This document shows, in pieces, positions 50,948-59,500 of a stretch of 64,000 nucleotides of DNA; the stretch's first letter is position 1; the number at the start of each line of letters is the position of its first letter. The notes beneath the pieces are model-generated. The model made no database searches. It was given only the letters and a program-made list of their open reading frames with translations, and had not been told where the DNA came from. This DNA comes from Streptomyces sp. NRRL WC-3605 (GTDB lineage Bacteria; Actinomycetota; Actinomycetes; Streptomycetales; Streptomycetaceae): positions 62,001 through 126,000 of the forward strand of contig NZ_LLZN01000002.1 in assembly GCF_001509795.1 (NCBI RefSeq). Direction: 5' to 3'. Position numbers and translations under genes: made by a program.

Positions 50948-52733
50948 GGCTCGCCCCGTAGGTCGGGGAGTGCATCGTGGTCAGGGTCTTGCCCTTGCCG
51001 ACGTACATGTGGACGCCGCACGGCAGACAGGGGTCGAAGCTGCGGACGGTGCGCATGATGTCGACGCCCTTGAAGTCGTCGGGGCCGTTCTCCTCGAAGA
51101 TCGGCTGTCCCTGGACGGCGTCCTCGTACGGGCCGGGGGTGCCGTACATGTCGCGGGGGCTGGCGTTCCACGGGGTGGGCGGGTACGGGTGGTAGTTGGC
51201 GATCTTCTTGTCCTTGATCACCAAGTGGTGGGAGAGGACGCCGCGCACCGCCTCGTGGAAGCCGCAGCCGATCGCCTCGTCGGGCACCTCGTAGTTCTCG
51301 AACACCTTGGTGTCGCCGGAGCGGACGAGGCCCATGGCCTCCTCGAGGAACTGCAGCGACATGGCGGCCGCGTAGGCGACGAAGTAGGGCCGGGCGCGGT
51401 CCCGTTCGATGGTGTTGCTCCACTTGGGGATGCGCCATTCCAGCGTGGTCTCCGGCAGGCTCTCGCCCTTGGGCAGGGAGATGCGGACGCTGTCGCCGGT
51501 GGCCTTGACGTACGGGGTGTCGACGATGCCGCTGAGCGCGGTGGACCACAGACGGGCCAGCGGGCCGCCGCCGGTGTCCAGGGCGAGGTGGTCGCCGGTG
51601 CGCGGGTCGAGCCAGCGCGGGCTCATCACCCAGCTGTAGTTGCCGTCGAAGTCGCGCTTCTGCGGGACCGGGACGGTCGTCTGGTTCCAGGGGTGGCGCA
51701 TGTCGACGGGGTTGCCGAGCGGGTCGCGGGTGACGAAGGGGTCCTCGTTGACCCAGTCCTCGTAGAAGGAGCTGCCGAGCATGATGCGCAGGCCGAGGTT
51801 GATGTCGACGAGGTTGTTGGTGACGAGTTCGCCGTCGACGACGATGCCGGGGGTGACGTACATCGCCTTGCCCCAGGTGTTCATCGTCTCGTAGCGGTAG
51901 TCGACGACCTTGGGGTCCTGGAAGGCGCCCCAGCAGCCGAGCAGGACGCGGCGGCGGCCGACCTCCTCGTAGCCGGGCAGGGCCTCGTAGAAGAAGTCGA
52001 AGACGTCGTCGTTGAGGGCGACGGCCTTCTTGATGAAGTCGATGATCCGCATGAGCCGGCTGAGGTAGTCGGTGAACGCGGTGGGCTGGGGCATCGTGCC
52101 GACGCCGCCCGGGTACAGCGTGGAGGGGTGGACGTGCCGGCCCTCCATCAGGCAGAACATCTCGCGGGTGACGCGGCTGACCTTCAGGGCCTCCTTGTAG
52201 ATCTCGCCCTCGAAGGGGTTGAAGGCCCGCATGATGTCGGCGATGGTCCGGTACCCGTGGATGTCGCCGCGGGGCGCCGCGGTGCGTTCGGCGCGGGCCA
52301 GGACCCCGGGGTTGGTGGCCTTGACCATCGCCTCGCAGAAGTCCACGAAGACCAGGTTGTCCTGGAAGATCGTGTGGTCGAACATGTACTCGGCCGCCTC
52401 GCCGAGGTTGACGATGTGCTCGGCGAGCATCGGCGGCTTGACTCCGTAGGCCATCTGCTGGGCGTAGTCGGAGCAGGTGGTGTGGTTGTCGCCGCAGATA
52501 CCGCAGATGCGGGACGTGATGAAGCCGGCGTCGCGGGGGTCCTTGCCCTTCATGAACACCGAGTAGCCGCGGAACAGCGACGAGGTGCTGTGGCATTCGA
52601 CGACTTCCCGGTTGGCGAAGTCGATCTTCGTGTAGATGCCCAGGTTCCCGATGATGCGGGTGATCGGGTCCCAAGACATGTCCACGATCTGTGGCGGCTT
52701 GCGCTCCGTCGCGCGGGCCTCGGTGGTCGTCAT
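50940..52733 (-). CDS. hhyL: [NiFe]-hydrogenase large subunit, high-affinity (group 1h) type
   Basis: Catalytic subunit of an uptake hydrogenase. The 597-residue precursor has the two nickel-binding motifs: RICGICGDNHTTCSDYAQ (Cys77 and Cys80) and DPCLPCGVH (Cys569, Cys572, His575). The latter is followed by a 22-residue tail that the maturation protease should remove after His575. The wording of the first motif (ICGDNH, without the usual H after it) and the co-occurring genes point to the actinobacterial group that oxidises atmospheric hydrogen in air. No signal; export would depend on the small subunit, which has none. It follows hhyS by 67 bp. Confidence 0.96.
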   Translation of the reverse strand: MTTTEARATERKPPQIVDMSWDPITRIIGNLGIYTKIDFANREVVECHSTSSLFRGYSVFMKGKDPRDAGFITSRICGICGDNHTTCSDYAQQMAYGVKPPMLAEHIVNLGEAAEYMFDHTIFQDNLVFVDFCEAMVKATNPGVLARAERTAAPRGDIHGYRTIADIMRAFNPFEGEIYKEALKVSRVTREMFCLMEGRHVHPSTLYPGGVGTMPQPTAFTDYLSRLMRIIDFIKKAVALNDDVFDFFYEALPGYEEVGRRRVLLGCWGAFQDPKVVDYRYETMNTWGKAMYVTPGIVVDGELVTNNLVDINLGLRIMLGSSFYEDWVNEDPFVTRDPLGNPVDMRHPWNQTTVPVPQKRDFDGNYSWVMSPRWLDPRTGDHLALDTGGGPLARLWSTALSGIVDTPYVKATGDSVRISLPKGESLPETTLEWRIPKWSNTIERDRARPYFVAYAAAMSLQFLEEAMGLVRSGDTKVFENYEVPDEAIGCGFHEAVRGVLSHHLVIKDKKIANYHPYPPTPWNASPRDMYGTPGPYEDAVQGQPIFEENGPDDFKGVDIMRTVRSFDPCLPCGVHMYVGKGKTLTTMHSPTYGASHG

Positions 52734-52800
52734 CTGCGGTACTGCCCCTCGCTGTCGGTGTTCGTGAGTGGGTGGTGGCGGGTCGGGGGGTGACCCGGTG

Positions 52801-53889
52801 TCAGGGCCGCCAGTGCGGGTCGTAGCCGCTGGTCAGCTTGCGCTTGTTGTGCCGCCACCTGGGTTCGTGGTTGACGAGTTCGTTGGTCATCCCGCGCAGG
52901 CGGCGGATGACGGCGCCGTACGGCTTGATGGCGAGCGAGGACAGGGTGCCGCCGGGCGGCTCGTCCATGAACGGCATGAAGGCGTCCGGGAAGCCGGGCA
53001 TCGTGCAGCCGATGCAGATGCCGCCCACGTTCGGGCAGCCGCCGATGCCGGCCATCCAGCCCCGCTTGGGCACGTTGCAGTTGACGACCGGGCCCCAGCA
53101 GCCCGTCTTGACCAGGCACTTGGGCGAGTTGTAGTCCTTCGCGAAGCTCGCCTGCTCGTAGTACGAGCCTCGGTCGCAGCCCTCGTGGACGGTCTTCCCG
53201 AACAGCCACTGCGGGCGCAGCATGTGGTCGAGCGGCGGCGGGGGCGCCGAGCCGGCCGCGTGGTACAGGACCCAGACCAGGGTCTCCATGAAGTTCTCCG
53301 GCTGGATGGGGCAGCCGGGCACGTTCACCACGGGGAGGCCGCCCTGCGAGCGGTAGTCCCAGCCCAGGTAGTCGGCGAGGCCCATGGAGCCGGTCGGGTT
53401 GCCGGCCATGGCGTGGATGCCGCCGAAGGTGGCGCAGGTGCCGGCCGCGACCACCGCCCACGCCTTGGGCGCGAGCTGGTCGATCCACGAGTTCAGGGTC
53501 TGCGGCTCGCCGGTCTCCGGGTCGTTGCCGAACGACGTCCAGTAGCCGTCGCCCTCGATGATGTTCTGGTTGGGGATCGACCCCTCGATGACGAGGATGA
53601 ACGGGGCCAGGTCGCCGCGCGCCGCCGCCCGGTAGGGGGCGAGGAAGTCCTCACCGCCCAGGCTCGGCGAGAGCACCTTGTTGACCAGGTTGACCTTCGG
53701 CAGTCCGGGGATCAGGCCCAGCACCAGGTCCTCGATGGACGGCTGGTCGGCGGCGGTCAGGGAGACCGTGTCGCCGTCGCAGCTCATGCCCTCGGAGATC
53801 CACAGGATGGTGATCTCGTCGAAGCCCTGCCGGTCCTCGCCGCGCGCGGGTTCGCCCGCGACCTCGGTGGTGCTGCTGTGCGTCGTCAT
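52801..53889 (-). CDS. hhyS: [NiFe]-hydrogenase small subunit with Asp-ligated proximal cluster
   Basis: Iron-sulfur subunit that carries electrons from the active site. The 362-residue product lacks a Tat signal, so the enzyme faces the cytoplasm. The usual proximal-cluster CxxC is SCDGDTVSLT, with Cys37 kept and Asp40 in place of the second cysteine. This is the hallmark of actinobacterial-type hydrogenases, whose crystal structure shows a 3Cys-1Asp proximal [4Fe-4S] cluster. Other ligands are in AAGTCATFGG, NVPGCPIQP, VHEGCDRG, KCLVKTGCWGP, VNCNVP and GGCPNVGGICIGCTMPGFPD. The start follows the previous stop by one base. Confidence 0.96.
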   Translation of the reverse strand: MTTHSSTTEVAGEPARGEDRQGFDEITILWISEGMSCDGDTVSLTAADQPSIEDLVLGLIPGLPKVNLVNKVLSPSLGGEDFLAPYRAAARGDLAPFILVIEGSIPNQNIIEGDGYWTSFGNDPETGEPQTLNSWIDQLAPKAWAVVAAGTCATFGGIHAMAGNPTGSMGLADYLGWDYRSQGGLPVVNVPGCPIQPENFMETLVWVLYHAAGSAPPPPLDHMLRPQWLFGKTVHEGCDRGSYYEQASFAKDYNSPKCLVKTGCWGPVVNCNVPKRGWMAGIGGCPNVGGICIGCTMPGFPDAFMPFMDEPPGGTLSSLAIKPYGAVIRRLRGMTNELVNHEPRWRHNKRKLTSGYDPHWRP

Positions 53890-53890
53890 G

Positions 53891-55330
53891 TCATGCCTCC
53901 GCCGCTGGGGTGTCGGACGGTGCGGGCTCCAGCGGCTCGAGTTCGTCGGGCCGGAAGTAGTGGAAGCGGCCGTACCAGGTGTGCAGTTCGGATGCGGGAT
54001 CGTCGTCGAGGGTGACGGCGAGGTGCACGCTGCCGTCCACGTCGTGGAAGACGGCGGCCACCTCGGCCGTCCGGCCGGCCAGGAACATGTCCTGCGCGTC
54101 CGCGCCGCGTCCCCGGGGGCGCAGCCGCACCCGGCTGCCGCCGCCGAGGCACACGCCGTCGACGAGCACGGTGTCGGTGGCCGGGGACAGGCCGTCGTCG
54201 CCGCCCTCCTGCCACCACGCCGGACGCTCGCCGGGCGGGGCGGCCGGGCGGGCCGGGGTGAGGGAGCGGACGGCGCCGTGCAGCCGGGCGAAGACCTCCG
54301 GCGGCATGGTGTCGACCCGGTCGAGGATCGCGGCGGCCCTGGGGTCGGTGGCGCGTGCCTCGCGCTTCTCCTCGTCCGTCAGCAGCATGGTGCGCAGGGT
54401 GAGGATCTCGTCGATCTCGGCCGCGTCGTGCAGGTCGCCCGGGCTCTCCGGTGCCACCTGCGGGTGGTCGGGCAGGATGATCGGCGCGGACAGCACGACG
54501 CGGGCGGTGGGCGGGTCGTCGCCGAGGACGGGGAAGGTGAACTCGTTGCGGCAGGCGCGGGCCTCGTCGTGCAGGGCGGCGGGCGGGTCGATCAGGGAGA
54601 CGAACTCGACGCCGTCGCCGCCGATCAGCGTGTGGGTGGCGATGAACGCGCCGCGCAGGGCCTCGTCGCGCCCGGTCCGGGGGCTGAGGGCGACTCCCGT
54701 GTGGGTGGTGCGCACCTGGAGCCGGACCAGGTCGGGGGCGATCCGCTCGGCGGTGACGGTCACGGTGCCGCGCAGTTCCTCACGGACGCGCACCACGCGC
54801 CCGGCGTCCCCGGGCAGCGGTTCGGTGTCCGTGCCGCCGGGGGCGCCCACGCGGACGGTGGTGCCCTGGACGGCCCGCTCGTCGAGTCTCAGGGTGAGCG
54901 CTGCCTCGCGAGGCACGGCCTCGTCGAACGTCAGGTGCACGGTGCCGTCGCCGGTGCGAAGGGACGGCACGTCCCGGTGCGCGCCGTCCGGGCCGGTCTC
55001 CTGGACCTGTTTGCGCCGCATCTGCAGGAAGCGCAGCCGGACGTGCACCGACGCGTCCGGGCGCGTGGTGCGCAGCAGGCACTCGGTGCGCTGGTACCAG
55101 GAGTCGGCGGAGCCGGACACGGTCGGTGTGACGGGGCCGTCGGCCTCCACCCAGTCGCGGGGGAAGAGCACGCCGAACTGCCAGCGGACCCGGTTCTTGG
55201 CGGAGGACCGGCGGTACGGGTAGAGCAGGTAGCCCTCGTAGAGGACGGCGTCGGCGACGGCGCCGATCCGCTCGAAGTCCTCCTGGGGCGCGGTCGCCGT
55301 GACGGTGCTCGCCACCGGTCCGTCCGCCAT
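53891..55330 (-). CDS. Hydrogenase-operon protein of unknown function, 479 aa
   Basis: First gene of the structural operon; no named family recognised. A soluble 479-residue protein with a beta-rich core (about 35-265: FGVLFPRDWVEADGP, WYQRTECLLR, VHVRLRFLQMRRKQ, GTVTVTAERIAPDLVRLQVRTTHTG) and a C-terminal SH3-like domain (about 400-465: LVDGVCLGGGSRVRLRPRGR, VAAVFHDVDGSVHLAVTLDDDP). The latter resembles small beta-barrels that contact the large subunit in hydrogenase chaperones. Only two cysteines, so no iron-sulfur cluster is likely. It ends one base before hhyS. GAGGAGG precedes the ATG at 55330. A dedicated assembly chaperone is the leading guess. Confidence 0.85.
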   Translation of the reverse strand: MADGPVASTVTATAPQEDFERIGAVADAVLYEGYLLYPYRRSSAKNRVRWQFGVLFPRDWVEADGPVTPTVSGSADSWYQRTECLLRTTRPDASVHVRLRFLQMRRKQVQETGPDGAHRDVPSLRTGDGTVHLTFDEAVPREAALTLRLDERAVQGTTVRVGAPGGTDTEPLPGDAGRVVRVREELRGTVTVTAERIAPDLVRLQVRTTHTGVALSPRTGRDEALRGAFIATHTLIGGDGVEFVSLIDPPAALHDEARACRNEFTFPVLGDDPPTARVVLSAPIILPDHPQVAPESPGDLHDAAEIDEILTLRTMLLTDEEKREARATDPRAAAILDRVDTMPPEVFARLHGAVRSLTPARPAAPPGERPAWWQEGGDDGLSPATDTVLVDGVCLGGGSRVRLRPRGRGADAQDMFLAGRTAEVAAVFHDVDGSVHLAVTLDDDPASELHTWYGRFHYFRPDELEPLEPAPSDTPAAEA

Positions 55331-55397
55331 CCTGCCTCCTCGGGTGCGGGTGCACGCGGATCCCTTCCACCACGGAAGCACCGCTCACCCGGCCTCG

Positions 55398-55422
55398 CCC
55401 CTCCGGCTCACTCCAGGAGGGG
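55398..55422. promoter_or_regulatory. Inverted repeat upstream of the hydrogenase structural operon
   Basis: CCCCTCC (55398-55404) and GGAGGGG (55416-55422) are exact complements 68-92 bp before the first hydrogenase gene. It is G/C-rich and could be chance. No clear -10 or -35 was found in the 222-bp gap to the EF-hand gene. Confidence 0.25.
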
Positions 55423-55552
55423 CATTCGGGTGACGCGGGGGCCGGCGGCCGGGGCGCGGCCCGATACCCACGGGAGCAACCGGCGGGCGGGGGAACACGT
55501 CTTCGTACGGGCGAGGGACCGTCCGGCTCCCCGCGACAGGAGGACGTGCACC

Positions 55553-55813
55553 ATGAGCGACAAGGCACGGCGGCTGTTCGAAGCTCTCGACCTCGACGAC
55601 AGCGGGACGCTGACCCGCGCGGAGGTCATCGTCGCGCTGCGGTCCAAGGGCCCTTCGCTGGCCGCGTCGGGGGATCTGCCGCCCTGGGGCCTGGGGGACG
55701 AGAACGCTTCGTCCGCGCTGTTCGACGCAGCCGACCTGAACGGCGACGAGGTGGTGACGCTGGAGGAGTTCGCGGCGGTGGTCGACCGCCGGTTCGGCTG
55801 GCGGGACCAGTGA
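55553..55813 (+). CDS. EF-hand calcium-binding protein
   Basis: An 86-residue calmodulin-like protein with two EF hands. The first loop, DLDDSGTLTRAE (about residues 12-23), is canonical with acidic positions 1, 3 and 12. The second, DLNGDEVVTLEE (about 62-73), has Asp-x-Asn-x-Asp and a final Glu, so both should bind calcium. Such small EF-hand proteins occur in several copies in Streptomyces; targets are unknown. CAGGAGG lies 8 bp before the ATG. It is divergent from the hydrogenase operon and followed by a 14-bp-stem terminator. Confidence 0.92.
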   Translation: MSDKARRLFEALDLDDSGTLTRAEVIVALRSKGPSLAASGDLPPWGLGDENASSALFDAADLNGDEVVTLEEFAAVVDRRFGWRDQ

Positions 55814-55818
55814 CGGCG

Positions 55819-55853
55819 GCGCCCCGCGCGGGATGACTCCCCGCGCGGGGCGC
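55819..55853. terminator. Bidirectional terminator, 14-bp stem
   Basis: 55819-55832 and 55840-55853 form a perfect 14-bp stem with a 7-nt loop, 5 bp after the EF-hand stop and 36 bp before the stop of the convergent pyc gene. Confidence 0.85.
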
Positions 55854-55859
55854 TCGGTC

Positions 55860-55889
55860 GTACGGCGGTACGGCGGTACGGCGGTACGG
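55860..55889. repeat. 8-bp tandem repeat (GTACGGCG) abutting pyc stop
   Basis: GTACGGCG occurs three times and then a 6-base partial copy, ending directly at the pyc stop codon (55890-55892, minus strand). Copy number could vary without touching the protein. Confidence 0.85.
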
Positions 55890-58800
55890 TCAGGCGAGTT
55901 CCACCAGCAGGTCGCCGCCCTCCACCTGCTGGATCCTGCCGATGGCGAGCCGCGCGACCCGGCCGGACTTCCCGGCGGTGATCGACGCCTCCATCTTCAT
56001 GGCCTCGATGGTGGCGACCGTGGCGCCGGCCTCCACCTCGTCGCCCTCGCTCACCGTGAGGGTGACCACGCCCGCGAACGGGGCCGCGACATGGCCCGGG
56101 TTCGACCGGTCGGCCTTCTCCGTCACCGGGACGTCCGAGGCGGCGGCCCGGTCCCGGACCTGGATGGGCCGCAGCTGGCCGTTCAGGGTGGACATCACGG
56201 TGCGCATACCGCGCTCGTCGGCGTCGCCGACGGCCTGCAGCTCGATGAGCAGCCGCACCCCGCGCTCCAGGTCGACGGCGTACTCCTTGCCCGGCCGCAG
56301 GCCGTAGAAGAAGTCCTTGCTGTCCAGGACGCTGGTGTCGCCGTAGGAGTCGCGGTGCGTCTCGAACTCGCGCGTCGGGCCGGGGAACAGCAGCCGGTTC
56401 AGTGTGGCGCGCCGGTCCTTGGCCAGGCCCTCGCGGTCGTCGGCGCCCAGTTCCGCGACCGGCTTGGCCTCGGCGCGGCCCTGGAGCGCCTTGGTGCGGA
56501 ACGGCTCGGGCCAGCCACCGGGCGGGGTGCCCAGCTCGCCGCGCAGGAAGCCGATGACGGAGTCCGGGATGTCGAAGCGGTCGGGCGACGCCTCGAAGTC
56601 GGCCGGGGAGACGCCGGCGCCCACCAGGTGCAGCGCGAGATCGCCGACGACCTTCGAGGAGGGGGTGACCTTGACGAGCCGGCCGAGCATCCGGTCCGCG
56701 GCGGCGTACATCGCCTCGATCTCCTCGAAGCGGTCGCCGAGTCCGAGGGCGACGGCCTGGGTGCGCAGGTTGGAGAGCTGCCCGCCGGGGATCTCGTGGT
56801 GGTAGACCCGGCCGGTCGGCGAGGCGAGGCCGGCCTCGAAGGGGGCGTAGACCTTGCGGACGCTCTCCCAGTAAGGCTCCAGGTCGCCGACCGCCTGGAG
56901 GTCGAGGCCGGTGGGCCGCTCGGAGTGGTCGGTGGCGGCGACGATCGCCGACAGCGACGGCTGGGAGGTGGTGCCCGCCATGGACGCCACGGCCCCGTCG
57001 ACCGCGTCGGCGCCCGCCTGGATCGCGGCGAGGTAGGTCGCGAGCTGGCCGCCCGCGGTGTCGTGGGTGTGCAGGTGCACCGGCAGCTCGAACTCGCGGC
57101 GCAGCGCCGACACCAGCTTCGCCGCGGCCGGGGCCCGCAGCAGTCCCGCCATGTCCTTGACGGCCAGGACGTGCGCGCCCGCCTCCACGATCTGCTCGGC
57201 GAGGCGCAGGTAGTAGTCCAGGGTGTACAGGCGCTCCGACGGGTCGGACAGGTCGGAGGTGTAGCACAGCGCCACCTCGGCGACGGCCGTCCCGGTCTCC
57301 CGTACGGCCTCGATGGCCGGGCGCATCTGGGAGACGTCGTTGAGGGCGTCGAAGATGCGGAAGATGTCGATGCCGGTGGCCGCCGCCTCCTGCACGAACG
57401 CGTCGGTGACCTCGGTGGGGTACGGCGTGTAGCCGACGGTGTTGCGGCCGCGCAGCAGCATCTGCAGGCAGATGTTCGGCACGGCCTCCCGCAGGGCCGC
57501 CAGCCGCTCCCACGGGTCCTCGGCGAGGAAGCGCAGCGCCACGTCGTACGTCGCGCCGCCCCAGCACTCCAGGGACAGCAGTTGCGGCAGGGTGCGGGCC
57601 ACCACGGGGGCCACGGCGAGCATGTCCTTGGTGCGCACCCGGGTGGCGAGCAGCGACTGGTGGGCGTCGCGGAACGTGGTGTCGGTGATGCCGATGGTCG
57701 GTGAGGACCGCAGCCAGTGCGCGAATCCCTCGGGGCCGAGTTCTGCGAGCTTCTGGCGGGAGCCCGGGGCCGGGTCACCGGCCGGGAGCGGGGGCACCTT
57801 GGTCAGCGGGTCGAGCAGGTCGGGGCGTTCGCCGTGCGGCTTGTTGACGGTGACGTCGGCGAGGTACGTGAGCAGCTTCGTGCCGCGGTCGGCGGAGTGG
57901 CGGGCGGTGAGCAGGTGCGGGCGCCGCTCGATGAACGACGTGGTGACCCGGCCGGCCTGGAAGTCGGGGTCGTCGAGGACCGCCTGCAGGAAGGGGATGT
58001 TGGTGGCCACGCCGCGGATGCGGAACTCGGCCACGGCGCGCCGGGCGCGGCCCACGGCGGCAGGGAAGTCCCGGCCCCGGCAGGTCAGTTTGACCAGCAT
58101 GGAGTCGAAGTGGGCGCTGATCTCCGTACCGGCGTGGGTGGTTCCGCCGTCGAGCCGGATGCCGGAGCCGCCCGGTGAGCGGTAGGCGCTGATGCGGCCG
58201 GTGTCGGGGCGGAACCCGTTGGCGGGGTCCTCGGTGGTGATCCGGCACTGGAGGGCGGCGCCGCGCAGGGTGATCGTCTCCTGGGCGAGGCCGAGGTCGG
58301 CCAGGGTCTCGCCGGCGGCGATGCGCATCTGCGACTGCACCAGGTCGACGTCGGTGACCTCCTCGGTCACGGTGTGCTCGACCTGGATGCGCGGGTTCAT
58401 CTCGATGAAGACGTGGTTGCCGTCCCGGTCGAGCAGGAACTCCACGGTGCCCGCGTTGCGATAGCCGATCTGCCGGGCGAAGCGGACGGCGTCGGCGCAG
58501 ATGCGGTCGCGCAGCTCCGGGTCGAGGTTGGGCGCGGGAGCCAGCTCGATGACCTTCTGGTGGCGGCGCTGCACGGAGCAGTCCCGCTCGAACAGGTGGA
58601 TGACGTCGCCCTGGCCGTCGGCGAGGATCTGCACCTCGATGTGGCGGGGCTCGACGACGGCCTTCTCCAGGAAGACGGTGGAGTCGCCGAACGCCGACGC
58701 CGCCTCGCGGGACGCCGCCTCGATGGCCTCGCGCAGCTGGGCGGGCTCCTCGACGCGGCGCATACCGCGCCCGCCGCCGCCGGCGACGGCCTTGACGAAG

Positions 58801-59264
58801 ACGGGGAAGCCGACGTCGTCGGCGGCACGGACGAGTTCGTCGACGTCGGTGGAGGGCGCCGACGAGCCGAGCACGGGGACGCCGGCCTCGCGGGCGGCGG
58901 CGACCGCCCGGGCCTTGTTGCCGGTCAGCTCCAGGATGTCCGCGCTGGGGCCGACGAACGTGATGCCCGCCTCCTCGCAGGCCCGCGCCAGGTCGGGATT
59001 CTCGGACAGGAAGCCGTAGCCGGGGTAGACGGCGTCCGCTCCGGCGCGGCGCGCGGCGCGGACGATCTCCTCGACGGAGAGGTAGGCGCGCACCGGGTGC
59101 CCGGGCTGTCCTATCTCGTACGCCTCGTCCGCCTTCAGCCGGTGCAGGGAGTTGCGGTCCTCGTGCGGGAAGACGGCGACGGTGCGCGCGCCCAGCTCGT
59201 AGCCCGCGCGGAACGCGCGAATCGCGATCTCCCCGCGGTTGGCGACCAGCACCTTGCGGAACAT
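55890..59264 (-). CDS. pyc: Pyruvate carboxylase
   Basis: Biotin enzyme that carboxylates pyruvate to oxaloacetate, replenishing the TCA cycle. The 1124-residue product has all domains: biotin carboxylase (1-450; KAVAGGGGRGMRRV ATP loop, FIEMNPRIQVEHTVTEEV), carboxyltransferase (about 545-840; DTTFRDAHQSLLATR, LHTHDTAGG, VKDMAGLLRA), the PC tetramerisation region, and a biotinyl domain with EAMKMEAS, the biotinylated lysine being Lys1090. The ATG at 59264 gives MFRKVLVANRGEIA, with AAGGGATC upstream. It stands alone; the divergent neighbour is a SpoIIE phosphatase. Confidence 0.97.
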   Translation of the reverse strand: MFRKVLVANRGEIAIRAFRAGYELGARTVAVFPHEDRNSLHRLKADEAYEIGQPGHPVRAYLSVEEIVRAARRAGADAVYPGYGFLSENPDLARACEEAGITFVGPSADILELTGNKARAVAAAREAGVPVLGSSAPSTDVDELVRAADDVGFPVFVKAVAGGGGRGMRRVEEPAQLREAIEAASREAASAFGDSTVFLEKAVVEPRHIEVQILADGQGDVIHLFERDCSVQRRHQKVIELAPAPNLDPELRDRICADAVRFARQIGYRNAGTVEFLLDRDGNHVFIEMNPRIQVEHTVTEEVTDVDLVQSQMRIAAGETLADLGLAQETITLRGAALQCRITTEDPANGFRPDTGRISAYRSPGGSGIRLDGGTTHAGTEISAHFDSMLVKLTCRGRDFPAAVGRARRAVAEFRIRGVATNIPFLQAVLDDPDFQAGRVTTSFIERRPHLLTARHSADRGTKLLTYLADVTVNKPHGERPDLLDPLTKVPPLPAGDPAPGSRQKLAELGPEGFAHWLRSSPTIGITDTTFRDAHQSLLATRVRTKDMLAVAPVVARTLPQLLSLECWGGATYDVALRFLAEDPWERLAALREAVPNICLQMLLRGRNTVGYTPYPTEVTDAFVQEAAATGIDIFRIFDALNDVSQMRPAIEAVRETGTAVAEVALCYTSDLSDPSERLYTLDYYLRLAEQIVEAGAHVLAVKDMAGLLRAPAAAKLVSALRREFELPVHLHTHDTAGGQLATYLAAIQAGADAVDGAVASMAGTTSQPSLSAIVAATDHSERPTGLDLQAVGDLEPYWESVRKVYAPFEAGLASPTGRVYHHEIPGGQLSNLRTQAVALGLGDRFEEIEAMYAAADRMLGRLVKVTPSSKVVGDLALHLVGAGVSPADFEASPDRFDIPDSVIGFLRGELGTPPGGWPEPFRTKALQGRAEAKPVAELGADDREGLAKDRRATLNRLLFPGPTREFETHRDSYGDTSVLDSKDFFYGLRPGKEYAVDLERGVRLLIELQAVGDADERGMRTVMSTLNGQLRPIQVRDRAAASDVPVTEKADRSNPGHVAAPFAGVVTLTVSEGDEVEAGATVATIEAMKMEASITAGKSGRVARLAIGRIQQVEGGDLLVELA

Positions 59265-59500
59265 TCTTGATCCCTTCGGCCGGAGACTGAGCACCCATGG
59301 TGTCGGGGCGATCGTTTCCACGCTATGTGAGCCGGGCCACTGAGGGGCGGCCCGGCACCGGCCGGCCGGCATGCCCGTACGCGAGGGACAGGACCGGCCC
59401 CGGGGGTGTCCGATGCCGCGAGCCAGGCATGAATTGTCGGATACGCCCTACTCTGTTCCTGAGCCTCCTGTCGTCGCGGGAGGTGTGAGCGAGGTGCCTC

